A stretch of DNA of 64,000 nt from Bradyrhizobium stylosanthis (GTDB lineage Bacteria; Pseudomonadota; Alphaproteobacteria; Rhizobiales; Xanthobacteraceae): NCBI RefSeq assembly GCF_001641335.1, contig NZ_LVEM01000003.1, forward strand, positions 901,191 to 965,190. Direction: 5' to 3'. The first letter of the stretch is position 1, and the number at the start of each line of letters is the position of its first letter. Below are positions 32,863-40,083 of the stretch, piece by piece. The notes beneath the pieces are model-generated. The model was not told where the DNA came from and did no database searches. It was given only the letters and a program-made list of their open reading frames with translations. A program made the translations under genes and the position numbers.

Positions 32863-33918
32863 ATGACCTATATTGCCAAGCCAAAGTTTCATCATCCCGG
32901 GCTGAAGAAGAACGACCTCGGCTACACGCACCGCGACTACGAAGGAAAAATCTCGACGCTGTGCGCCGGCTGCGGCCACGACTCGATCACGGCCTCGATC
33001 ATCGAAGCCTGCTACGAGCTCTCGATCGAGCCGCACCGGGTGGCGAAGATCTCGGGCATCGGCTGCTCGTCGAAGACGCCGGATTATTTCCTCGGCAATT
33101 CGCACGGCTTCAACTCCGTGCACGGCCGCATGCCATCAGTACTGACCGGCGCCAACCTCGCCAACCGCGACCTGATCTATCTCGGCGTTTCCGGCGACGG
33201 CGATTCCGCCTCGATCGGCTTCGGCCAGTTCGCGCATTCGATCCGGCGCGGCGTCAACATGACCTATATCGTCGAGAACAACGGCGTCTACGGCCTGACC
33301 AAGGGCCAATTCTCGGCGACCGCCGACCGCGGCTCGAAGAGCAAAAAGGGCGTCACCAACACCGACAACGCCATCGACCTCGTCGCGATCGCGCTGCAGC
33401 TTGGCGCCACCTTCGTGGCGCGCTCGTTCTCCGGCGACAAGACCCAGTTGGTGCCGCTGATCGCGGCCGCGATCCGCCACAAGGGCGCGTCCTTCATCGA
33501 CGTCATCAGCCCCTGCATCGCCTTCAACAATCACGCCGGCTCGACCAAGAGCTTCGACTATGTCCGCGAGCACAACGATGCCGTGAACCGGCTCGACGTG
33601 CTGGTCGGCCGCGACCCCATTGCGGTGGACTACGCGCCGGGCACGGTGCAAATGGTCGAGCAGCATGACGGCAGCAAGATCGCGCTGCGCAAGATCGACG
33701 CCGACTACGATCCACATGACCGGCTGGGGGCACAAACCTTCCTGGCAAAGCACGCCGCCAAGGGCCAGATCGTCACCGGCCTCCTCTACGTCGATCCCGA
33801 TGCGGAAGATTTGCACGAGCACCTCAACACGGTCGAGACCCCGCTCAACACGCTGGAAGCGGACACGCTGTGCCCGGGCTCGACGGTGCTGGACAAGATC
33901 AACGCCAGCCTGCGGTGA
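32863..33918 (+). CDS. 2-oxoacid:acceptor oxidoreductase, beta subunit
   Basis: The 351-residue KorB-type subunit starts at ATG 32863 with AGGTG upstream; the longer frame reads through repeat C2 and is spurious. The N-terminus has C-A-G-C-G-H-D-S and the TPP pocket has G-I-G-C-S-S-K. The Mg-thiamine-diphosphate motif runs G-D-G-D-S-A-S-I-G then N-N-G-V-Y-G-L-T-K-G. With the gamma-alpha subunit it forms the catalytic core. Its stop TGA abuts the stop of the convergent DUF4399 gene, the six bases TGATCA serving both. Confidence 0.9.
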   Translation: MTYIAKPKFHHPGLKKNDLGYTHRDYEGKISTLCAGCGHDSITASIIEACYELSIEPHRVAKISGIGCSSKTPDYFLGNSHGFNSVHGRMPSVLTGANLANRDLIYLGVSGDGDSASIGFGQFAHSIRRGVNMTYIVENNGVYGLTKGQFSATADRGSKSKKGVTNTDNAIDLVAIALQLGATFVARSFSGDKTQLVPLIAAAIRHKGASFIDVISPCIAFNNHAGSTKSFDYVREHNDAVNRLDVLVGRDPIAVDYAPGTVQMVEQHDGSKIALRKIDADYDPHDRLGAQTFLAKHAAKGQIVTGLLYVDPDAEDLHEHLNTVETPLNTLEADTLCPGSTVLDKINASLR

Positions 33919-34362
33919 TCACTTGCCGCCAACTGGCTGCCTGACACGGATGGTGATCTTCTCGGACACGATGGGCGGCTCGAACGGATAGTGCCTGGCG
34001 TCGCCCAGCACTAGCTGGAGAGTGTGCGTGCCCGGCGGAAGCTCGAGCAAAGTTTCGGTCTGCCCTGCACCAAAATGCAGGTGCGACTTGTCTTGCGGGA
34101 TAGGCTCCTTGGGATCGATGGGATCGGTGACATCGATCAGAAGATGATGATGCCCCGCGTTCTGGTAGTCATCGCCGGCATGCGTTACGCCCATGTTGCG
34201 CAAACCGAACCGGACCCAGAATGGACCGCGAAGCTTCTGCCCGTCGCGCGGGCTGATGAAATAGACCTTGGCGTCCTTGGGCGCGGTCTTGCCCTGCGAG
34301 TAGGCTGCGCCCGGAGGCAATGCGATCGCCGCCGCCAATGCGGCGAGAAAAATGATCTTCAT
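33919..34362 (-). CDS. Secreted DUF4399 protein
   Basis: The 147-residue protein starts at ATG 34362 with GGAG eight bases upstream. After a signal peptide (cleavage near A-Y-S-Q) comes the DUF4399 domain: V-Y-F-I-S-P-R-D-G, V-R-F-G-L-R-N-M-G-V, A-G-H-H-H-L-L-I-D, H-L-H-F-G-A-G-Q-T-E and L-P-P-G-T-H-T-L-Q-L-V-L-G-D. The many histidines suggest metal binding in the periplasm. Function is not established. It is 17 bp downstream of the cyclase-FGE gene and so probably in its operon. Confidence 0.86.
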   Translation of the reverse strand: MKIIFLAALAAAIALPPGAAYSQGKTAPKDAKVYFISPRDGQKLRGPFWVRFGLRNMGVTHAGDDYQNAGHHHLLIDVTDPIDPKEPIPQDKSHLHFGAGQTETLLELPPGTHTLQLVLGDARHYPFEPPIVSEKITIRVRQPVGGK

Positions 34363-34379
34363 CAAATCCACTCCAGCAT

Positions 34380-35897
34380 TTACGGACTGAGCGCGACGCG
34401 GAATCCGTGCGTGGGGTAACGGACATTGGTGTCGTAACCATCGCGGTTGGACGGCCGCACATATCGCGAATCGTTCTTCCAGGAGCCCGAGCGAAGGACG
34501 TGCGAGGAGCAGTCACCGCCGCTCCATGCCGAGCCGTCGCCGGGCGCGTCCTGATAGCTCTTGTGCCAGCAATCCTCGACCCACTGGTCGATCGCGCCGC
34601 CCATGTCGTACAGTCCGAACGGGTTTGGCTTGAAGCTGCCAACCTTCGCCGGCTGTTCGCTGGCAAGGTTGCCGCAATCCTTGCAGCCGGCCATGCCCGG
34701 CTGGAGCTTGTCACCCCACCAATACTTGCTCTGCGTTCCGCCGCGCGCCGCATACTCCCATTCGGCTTCGCTCGGAAGCCTGTACGGCTTCTTCGTCGCC
34801 TGAGAGAGATACGCCACATATTGCTGTGCGTCGGTCCAGCTCACATTGCTGACCGGCGCATCGTCCTTGCCGGTCGCCGTGAAGGAGCACGCCTTTGCGG
34901 CGGCGCATTCGTTCCACTCCTGCACGGTCACCGGATACTTGCCGATCGAGAACGGCTTGATCGCGACCTGGTGGACCGGGCGTTCCGTCGGATCGTCGTT
35001 GCTTCCCATGGCGAAACTACCGCCACGAACGGCGATCATCTCCGGTTCGCGAGGCGGCGCCGCCGATGGGCTGGGCGTCGGCGATGGCGGGGCGGAAGCC
35101 AGTGAGGGAGATGGTGACGGCGTCTGCGCCGCCGCTTCGCGCGGCGGAGGCTGCGGGCTCGGCGTTGGGGCCGGAGCGACGATCGGCGCGGCGGCCTGGT
35201 GGCCCAGCCTGCCCGGTGCCAGCAAGTACCACAGCGCACCACTGGCGATGACCAGCAGGGTGATAGCAAGAAGAAAGATCAGGATCGTCTCGCGCCGACC
35301 TCGCGTCCCGACGACGGCATCCGCATCCGGCAGCACGCGATAGACGCGTACGGGATCCGTGATGTTCTTGACCTTGCGGTCGCCGAGCGACTCGTAGCCG
35401 CACACGACCTTGTGCTTGATCTGCTCGTAGATTGCCCCTGAGATGTAGACTTGGCCAGGTTCGGCAATGCCTTCGATGCGGGTGGCGATATTGACGCCGT
35501 CGCCATAGACATCGTCCGGCTCGATGATGACGTCGCCGAGATGGACGCCAATCCGGTATTCGATCCGGGAATGCTTCGGGAGCCCGGCATTGCGGCCGAC
35601 GAGATTCTGCTGAATGACGATGCTGCATCGAACAGCCTCGACGGGACTGTCGAAGATGGCGATGAAACCGTCGCCCGTCGTTTTCACCAGGGTCCCATGG
35701 TGCTCGAGGATACTGGGCTCGATGAGATCCCGCTCGATACGCTTGACGCGGGCATGCGTCCCCTCCTCGTCGGCTTGCATCAAGCGACTGTAGGATACGA
35801 TGTCGCCGACAATGATCGCCGCGAGACGACGAGGCATGGAGCCGTGTGGCGGCGGCCCATCCTGATTTCCGGATCTGAAGTTGCGAATTTCGCCCAT
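34380..35897 (-). CDS. Membrane protein: class III adenylate/guanylate cyclase + formylglycine-generating-enzyme (SUMF1) domain
   Basis: About 505 residues from ATG 35897 (GGAG ten bases upstream; ATG 35837 is an alternative). The cyclase domain (about 20-190) has G-D-I-V-S-Y-S-R-L-M and T-T-G-D-G-F-I-A-I-F metal sites and G-D-G-V-N-I-A-T-R-I-E. One transmembrane helix follows (about 208-230), then a long Pro/Ser/Ala linker. Last is an FGE/SUMF1 domain (about 285-505) with M-V-x-x-G-S-F-A-M-G-S, P-V-S-N-V-S-W-T-D-A, R-L-P-S-E-A-E-W-E-Y-A-A-R-G-G and G-F-R-V-A. The cyclase would be cytoplasmic and the FGE fold periplasmic. The last part reads C-S-S-H-V-L-R-S-G-S-W, not obviously the two-cysteine catalytic site, so the domain may bind rather than modify. 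Confidence 0.85.
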   Translation of the reverse strand: MGEIRNFRSGNQDGPPPHGSMPRRLAAIIVGDIVSYSRLMQADEEGTHARVKRIERDLIEPSILEHHGTLVKTTGDGFIAIFDSPVEAVRCSIVIQQNLVGRNAGLPKHSRIEYRIGVHLGDVIIEPDDVYGDGVNIATRIEGIAEPGQVYISGAIYEQIKHKVVCGYESLGDRKVKNITDPVRVYRVLPDADAVVGTRGRRETILIFLLAITLLVIASGALWYLLAPGRLGHQAAAPIVAPAPTPSPQPPPREAAAQTPSPSPSLASAPPSPTPSPSAAPPREPEMIAVRGGSFAMGSNDDPTERPVHQVAIKPFSIGKYPVTVQEWNECAAAKACSFTATGKDDAPVSNVSWTDAQQYVAYLSQATKKPYRLPSEAEWEYAARGGTQSKYWWGDKLQPGMAGCKDCGNLASEQPAKVGSFKPNPFGLYDMGGAIDQWVEDCWHKSYQDAPGDGSAWSGGDCSSHVLRSGSWKNDSRYVRPSNRDGYDTNVRYPTHGFRVALSP

Positions 35898-36206
35898 TGC
35901 GGGGGGACTCCACACACTACAAAGAGGCGGCCCCACTCTACGACTGCCAAACGCAATCGCCTGTGAAGGCTATCACATCGACGAACGGGAACAATGTCGA
36001 ATGGCTGACAGCATCGGGTTCCCAAAAAAGCGAGGGGCTACACCGATTGAACCTTCCTGGGTTGAGGTTCGACTAAGGCCGCACATGGAACCACGCCGCC
36101 GCGCTCTGCCGTGCGCGTATGCGAGTTGAACGCGCCACGCGTGCGGCGACTGCCGGCACGCAGTGTCGCGTGAAAGCCGCGTGGTCCGCCGCGGTTGCGG
36201 CCTGGA
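35898..36206. other. Intergenic region without a supportable gene
   Basis: This 309-bp gap lies upstream of the cyclase gene and downstream of the small membrane-protein gene. It contains an interrupted inverted repeat, GAACCT (36049-36054) with AGGTTC (36065-36070), and otherwise nothing I can assign. Confidence 0.5.
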
Positions 36207-36779
36207 CTAGTGGACGGGCTCGGGCTGCGCCGCGGGACGGGCCGTCGATGCGAGACGGCCGGCCTTCCAGTATTGCTTGCAGGTCTCGAGCAGCGTTTCG
36301 CCGTCGATGGTCAGGCCGCCGGGATTGACGAGCACACCCTCGGCACCGACCGCGTTGTTCATCATCGAGATGATGCGCTTGAGAAGGCCAACCTCGAAGC
36401 GGTCGGCGACGAGCGGATCGAGCTTGAGCACCACGATGATCTGACTGCGATAGCGCCAATCCGATATGTCGCGCACGGATTTCCAGGAAATCGTGTCATC
36501 GGCGATGCGGGTGTCGCGAAGGCCGACGCGGGTGATGAAGAGAACCGGCTGCCTGCTCGAGACCAGCCGCCAGAGCACCCTGAGCGTGGCAAAGCCGCAC
36601 ACCGCGAGACCGACATAGCTGGCCGTGATCTGGAACGCGGTGAGAGTCTTGATGTTCAGCCAGTTGAATGCGATCGCTGCGCACAGCAGCGTGAGGAAGA
36701 CGCCGGCGGCCAGCATCTTCAGCAGCCGCGGCACGGAATAGCCGAATGCAAGGTTGGGCAAGTTCTGACTTACGGACAT
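36207..36779 (-). CDS. Small membrane protein with a PH-like (STM3941-type) cytoplasmic domain
   Basis: About 190 residues from ATG 36779; a GTG at 36791 is possible. Two transmembrane helices (about 22-40 and 48-66) are followed by a soluble part beginning P-V-L-F-I-T-R-V-G-L-R-D and continuing S-W-K-S-V-R-D-I-S-D-W-R. This resembles bacterial PH-like proteins of the STM3941 type. A C-terminal V-N-P-G-G-L-T-I-D-G-E-T-L-L-E segment follows. A second gene of the same architecture lies at 45160-45822. Function unknown. Confidence 0.6.
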   Translation of the reverse strand: MSVSQNLPNLAFGYSVPRLLKMLAAGVFLTLLCAAIAFNWLNIKTLTAFQITASYVGLAVCGFATLRVLWRLVSSRQPVLFITRVGLRDTRIADDTISWKSVRDISDWRYRSQIIVVLKLDPLVADRFEVGLLKRIISMMNNAVGAEGVLVNPGGLTIDGETLLETCKQYWKAGRLASTARPAAQPEPVH

Positions 36780-36985
36780 TTTGACCGCCACCAGTCATCT
36801 GCAACAACCAGGGGTTTACCAACGCCCCTCCTTCTAAATTATTAAGGCGGGAACCTTGCGCGAGACTGCCCGCAAAGGGCGCAGCCCGGCGCGCTTGAAC
36901 GCGCCCCTCGCCGCGGGCGACTAAAGCCAAGTCCGCCCCGCCTGCCCGTTGCGGGTTAACGATGGTTCACACGCCCGGTGCGATC

Positions 36986-37606
36986 ATGAAGCTTGCCCTT
37001 CTCCTGCCGCTCGCTGTTGCCGCCTTTGCCGGTGTCGCCCACGCCGACGAGGACCAGGTCCGGGAGACCACGAAGGCCGAGGCCGACGCCTTCACGGCCC
37101 GGGTCTATGCGGGGCCCACCGGCGACAAGGCCTATGCCTGCTTCGTCCGCCGCTACGACGCCGAGCACCTGGCGCGCCATCCCAAGCAGAAGGTGGCCTC
37201 CATGAAGCTGCTGATCTCGGCGGAGACCGACAAGGAAGACAAGCAGATGCACAATTCCTTCCGCCTCGGCTTCCGCTATCGCCACCGCTCCGGCGATTTC
37301 GACTCCAGCGGCTCGTGCGGCAGTCACGCGGTGCTGCTCAGTGACGGCGCCGAAGTCCGCATGGGCTGCGGCGTCGATTGCGAGGGCGGCGGCATCGAGG
37401 TGGGACTGTCCAAGGACAACAAGTCGGCGATCATTCGCCTGGTGCAGATCCGGGTCTGGCAAAACAACAAGCCGGACGACGAGGCCGAGCATGCGCTTGT
37501 CGCCGGCGCCGACGACAAGATTTTCCGGCTCGACCGCACCGACACCAGCGAATGCGCGTCGCTCGTGACCGACCGCAAGGAACTCGCAGCGCTCCGCCAC
37601 AAGTGA
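36986..37606 (+). CDS. Secreted hypothetical protein with conserved cysteines
   Basis: The 206-residue protein starts at ATG 36986 with a signal peptide (M-K-L-A-L-L-L-P, cleavage near A-H-A-D). The mature part has several cysteines (in Y-A-C-F-V-R-R, S-G-S-C-G-S, G-C-G-V-D-C-E-G-G and S-E-C-A), likely forming disulfides in the periplasm. I do not recognise the family. It stands alone, with no clear ribosome site. Confidence 0.6.
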   Translation: MKLALLLPLAVAAFAGVAHADEDQVRETTKAEADAFTARVYAGPTGDKAYACFVRRYDAEHLARHPKQKVASMKLLISAETDKEDKQMHNSFRLGFRYRHRSGDFDSSGSCGSHAVLLSDGAEVRMGCGVDCEGGGIEVGLSKDNKSAIIRLVQIRVWQNNKPDDEAEHALVAGADDKIFRLDRTDTSECASLVTDRKELAALRHK

Positions 37607-37635
37607 TATGTCTCCTTCGCATTCAGGCCGTTATT

Positions 37636-37707
37636 TGCGCATGATCTGTCCGGAAAACCGCTGCGCACTTTGCGCTAGCGCGGCCTTTCGGGGCCGGATC
37701 ATGCTTC
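37636..37707. repeat. Rhizobial GCATGATC...GATCATGC palindrome
   Basis: GCGCATGATCTGTCCGGAAAA opens and GGGGCCGGATCATGC closes an imperfect inverted repeat. It resembles the GCATGATC-TTTTCCGAAAACC elements common between rhizobial genes. It directly precedes the DsrE gene and overlaps its expected promoter. Confidence 0.45.
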
Positions 37708-37719
37708 GAAGGAGATCGC

Positions 37720-38169
37720 ATGAACCGCCGGAACATCCTGTGGAGCGCCGTTTCGGCGCTTGGAGCTGCGTTTGGCGCCTCCAGCGCGAAAGCTGCGACC
37801 GAGGCCCCGCCATCGAGCAAGCTCAAGGTCGTCTATCACCTCAGCGACGCCGAGAAGGTCAATTTCGTCCTCGGCAACATCCAGAACCACATCGACGGCG
37901 TCGGCGGACCCGACCATGTCACGATCGCGCTCGTGATCCACGGGCCGGCGCTGAAGGCGTTTCACGCGGCGCAGGCCAACCCCGACATCAGCAAGCGCAT
38001 CGGTGACTTCTCCAAGGACGGTGTCGAGCTCGCCGCCTGCGGCAACACGATGAAGGCGCAGAACGTCACGCTGACGGACCTGTTGCCCGGCTTCGTCAGC
38101 GCGGAGAAAGGCGGCGTGGTGCGTTTGGCCGAGCTGCAGTCGCAGGGATATCTGTATCTGCGGCCCTAG
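37720..38169 (+). CDS. Exported DsrE/DsrF-like protein
   Basis: This 149-residue protein has an N-terminal export signal of Tat-like type (M-N-R-R-N-I-L-W, then an Ala-rich core to about residue 26). The remainder is a DsrE-fold domain (about 35-149): V-V-Y-H-L-S-D, N-H-I-D-G-V-G-G, V-I-H-G-P-A-L, and a single Cys in L-A-A-C-G-N-T-M. DsrE proteins handle protein-bound sulfur, and exported single-Cys forms of this type are of unknown role. AGGAG lies six bases upstream of the ATG. Confidence 0.78.
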   Translation: MNRRNILWSAVSALGAAFGASSAKAATEAPPSSKLKVVYHLSDAEKVNFVLGNIQNHIDGVGGPDHVTIALVIHGPALKAFHAAQANPDISKRIGDFSKDGVELAACGNTMKAQNVTLTDLLPGFVSAEKGGVVRLAELQSQGYLYLRP

Positions 38170-38216
38170 CGCTGCGCAGTTGCCGCCACCGCATCCCCCG
38201 CCGTCACCACATTCTC

Positions 38217-38301
38217 CGTCATTGCGGGCGTAGCGAAGCAATCCAGAATTCCTCCGCGGAGACAGTCTGGATTGCTTCGTCGCACGAGCTCCTCAATGAC
38301 G
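38217..38301. repeat. Palindromic intergenic repeat, family A copy 6 (diverged)
   Basis: It has the same core as the other A copies (GAAGCAATCCAGA and TCTGGATTGCTTCGTCGCA). The outer right arm has lost bases (CCTCAATGACG instead of CCTCGCAATGACG), so this copy is the least symmetrical. Confidence 0.8.
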
Positions 38302-38348
38302 GCCTAGAGAGCTGCGAGAACCGGCGCCAATATCCTCCCATCCTCCCC

Positions 38349-38402
38349 TTGACTTACCCATAACTCTACGGTTATGAATTAATCCATAACCTACGAGTTA
38401 TG
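38349..38402 (+). promoter_or_regulatory. arsR-operon promoter with two CATAAC-N6-GTTATG operators
   Basis: Two perfect inverted repeats, CATAAC-TCTACG-GTTATG (38359-38376) and CATAAC-CTACGA-GTTATG (38385-38402), lie 26 bp apart centre to centre. A -35 (TTGACT, 38349-38354) precedes the first, and a -10 (TATGAA, about 38373-38378) overlaps it. The ArsR start is 8 bp after the second. Binding at either site would block transcription, so the operon is probably autorepressed. Confidence 0.75.
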
Positions 38403-38410
38403 GATTCCGC

Positions 38411-38734
38411 ATGTCCGCCGCCCACGACCTCCTGTTCAGGACCCTCGCCGACCCGACCCGGCGGGCGATCTTCGAGCGGCTGTGCCGCGAGGGCGAGCAG
38501 ACGGTCGGGGCCCTGACGGCGCGATCCGGCGTTTCCCAGCCGGCGGTCTCGAAACATCTGGGCGCGCTGAAGCAGGCGGGCCTGGTGCGCGATCGCCACG
38601 AGGGACGGCAGACCCACTACAGCGCGCAACCCGGCGCGCTCAATCCGCTGGTCGACTGGACCAGCCAGATGGCCGGATTCTGGCAGAACCGGCTCGATGC
38701 GCTCGACGATCTCCTGAAGAGGATGGACCAATGA
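38411..38734 (+). CDS. ArsR-family transcriptional repressor
   Basis: This 107-residue winged-helix protein has D-P-T-R-R-A-I-F-E-R-L in helix 1, the recognition helix S-G-V-S-Q-P-A-V-S-K-H-L, and a wing K-Q-A-G-L-V-R-D-R-H-E-G-R-Q-T-H-Y. It lacks the cysteine pairs of metal-sensing ArsR proteins, so it probably senses a non-metal signal. It is the first gene of an operon with an SRPBCC protein, overlapping it by ATGA. Members paired this way usually repress their own operon, in line with the double operator just upstream. Confidence 0.9.
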   Translation: MSAAHDLLFRTLADPTRRAIFERLCREGEQTVGALTARSGVSQPAVSKHLGALKQAGLVRDRHEGRQTHYSAQPGALNPLVDWTSQMAGFWQNRLDALDDLLKRMDQ

Positions 38735-39162
38735 CCGAACCTGCGACCGAAACCCGCTCCGTCGTCGTCGAGCGCGAATTTGCGTTTCCGGCCGAGCGGC
38801 TCTGGCGCGCGCTGACGCAGCCGCATCTGATCGAGGAATGGCTGATGAAGAACGACTTCAAGCCCGAGGTCGGTCATCGCTTCAACCTGCGTGGCGAATG
38901 GGGCGGCGTGCTGGATTGCGAGGTGCTCACCCTCGAGCCGCAGAAGAGCCTCGCCTACACCTGGAATTTCTCGCACGAGGACGCCGCGTTCGACCTGAAA
39001 AGCGTCGTGACCTTCACGCTGACGCCGATGGGCGCGGGCACGCACCTACGCGTCGAGCAGGCGGGCTTCAGCCCCACCCAGAAGCAGGCCTATGGCGGCG
39101 CGCATGCCGGCTGGAAGCAGTTCTTCACCAGGCTCGACGAGATGCTGGCGCGGCCGGATTGA
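38731..39162 (+). CDS. SRPBCC/AHSA1-domain protein
   Basis: The 143-residue protein has the hydrophobic ligand-binding START-like fold: V-E-R-E-F-A-F-P-A-E-R-L-W-R-A-L-T, then E-E-W-L-M-K, a L-A-Y-T-W-N-F segment, V-T-F-T-L-T-P, and G-W-K-Q-F-F-T-R-L-D near the C-terminal helix. It may bind a hydrophobic ligand that the ArsR repressor responds to. Translationally coupled to arsR (ATGA). Confidence 0.88.
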   Translation: MTEPATETRSVVVEREFAFPAERLWRALTQPHLIEEWLMKNDFKPEVGHRFNLRGEWGGVLDCEVLTLEPQKSLAYTWNFSHEDAAFDLKSVVTFTLTPMGAGTHLRVEQAGFSPTQKQAYGGAHAGWKQFFTRLDEMLARPD

Positions 39163-39203
39163 GCGCAAGCCGTTTTCGATCATCGCAGAGGAGTCGTTAA
39201 AAC

Positions 39204-39413
39204 ATGTGGATTCGACAAACCCATCGCTGGCTGTCCATCGCCTTCACCCTCGCCGTCATCGCCAACATCGTCGCGATGACCATGCAGCTCGACGCCGCCT
39301 GGATCGGCTTCCTGGCGCTCGTGCCGCTGATCCCGCTGCTCGCGACGGGGCTCTATCTGTTCGCGCTGCCCTATCTCGGCCGCAGCGGTGCGCGCAGCGA
39401 GGCGTGGTCATGA
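39204..39413 (+). CDS. Small two-helix membrane protein
   Basis: The 69-residue protein has two predicted transmembrane helices (about 10-27 and 34-56) and a short charged C-terminus. AGAGGAG lies about 11 bases upstream of the ATG. It is in the arsR operon and overlaps the next gene by ATGA. Function unknown. Confidence 0.65.
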   Translation: MWIRQTHRWLSIAFTLAVIANIVAMTMQLDAAWIGFLALVPLIPLLATGLYLFALPYLGRSGARSEAWS

Positions 39414-39850
39414 AGAAGGCGGTGGTGGCGAAGACCGGCAGTGCGAAGGCGGACAACGCAGCTTCGCCCGCAAAGCTGATCGACGGCAGGATCAGGGAGC
39501 TCGGCGACTGGCGCGGCGAGATGCTGGCGCGGGTCCGCGGCCTCATCAAGGAGGCCGAGCCTGAGGTCGTCGAGGAATGGAAGTGGCGCGGCGTTCCCGT
39601 GTGGGAGCGCGACGGCATCATCTGCACCGGCGAGACCTACAAGGAAGTGGTGAAGCTGACCTTCGCCAAGGGCGCGGCGCTGGCGGATCCCGCGGGCCTG
39701 TTCAATTCCAGCCTCGACGGCAATGTGCGGCGCGCGATCGATATTCGCCATGGCGAGAAGATCAACGAAAAGGCGTTGAAGGCGCTGATCCGCGCGGCGG
39801 TGGAGTTGAATGCGAGCAAGAAGAAACCGGCGAAGAAGCGATCGGCATAG
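39410..39850 (+). CDS. DUF1801 family protein
   Basis: The 146-residue protein starts at ATG 39410, overlapping the previous stop. It has a lysine-rich N-terminus, then the DUF1801 (YdhG-like) pattern E-V-V-E-E-W-K-W-R-G-V-P-V-W-E, G-I-I-C-T-G-E-T-Y-K, K-L-T-F-A-K-G-A-A-L and D-G-N-V-R-R-A-I-D-I. The C-terminus is Lys-rich. No enzymatic role is established. It closes the ArsR-SRPBCC operon, a common grouping for these families. Confidence 0.85.
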   Translation: MKKAVVAKTGSAKADNAASPAKLIDGRIRELGDWRGEMLARVRGLIKEAEPEVVEEWKWRGVPVWERDGIICTGETYKEVVKLTFAKGAALADPAGLFNSSLDGNVRRAIDIRHGEKINEKALKALIRAAVELNASKKKPAKKRSA

Positions 39851-39899
39851 AGCGCCGACAGTCGTTAGAAATTCATCGAGGCGGCGGCCGGAGCACGCG

Positions 39900-40035
39900 C
39901 CTCGTCCTTCGAGACGACTGCTTTCAGCGGTCTCCTCAGGATGAGGCTAAGCAGCATTTTTGAGTATCGTCATTGCTGCCGCACACTCCGGCCTCATCCT
40001 GAGGGCCCGCCAAAGGCGGGCGTCTGGAAGGATGG
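39900..40035. repeat. Intergenic repeat, family E, two inverted halves
   Basis: CCTCGTCCTTCGAGACG...GTCTCCTCAGGATGAGG is followed by CCTCATCCTGAGGGCCCGCC-AAA-GGCGGGCGTCTGGAAGGATGG. The two halves are oppositely oriented versions of the element at 27561-27674. They lie between the convergent DUF1801 and spoVR genes. Confidence 0.75.
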
Positions 40036-40083
40036 CCGCAGGCGAACTGCCCGCCACGTCCACGCAGGACTTGCCGGCCAGGC

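Noticed and set aside
13052..38301. CRISPR-like array made from the recurring repeats.
   Set aside because: The copies are kilobases apart, palindromic and without regular spacers or cas genes.
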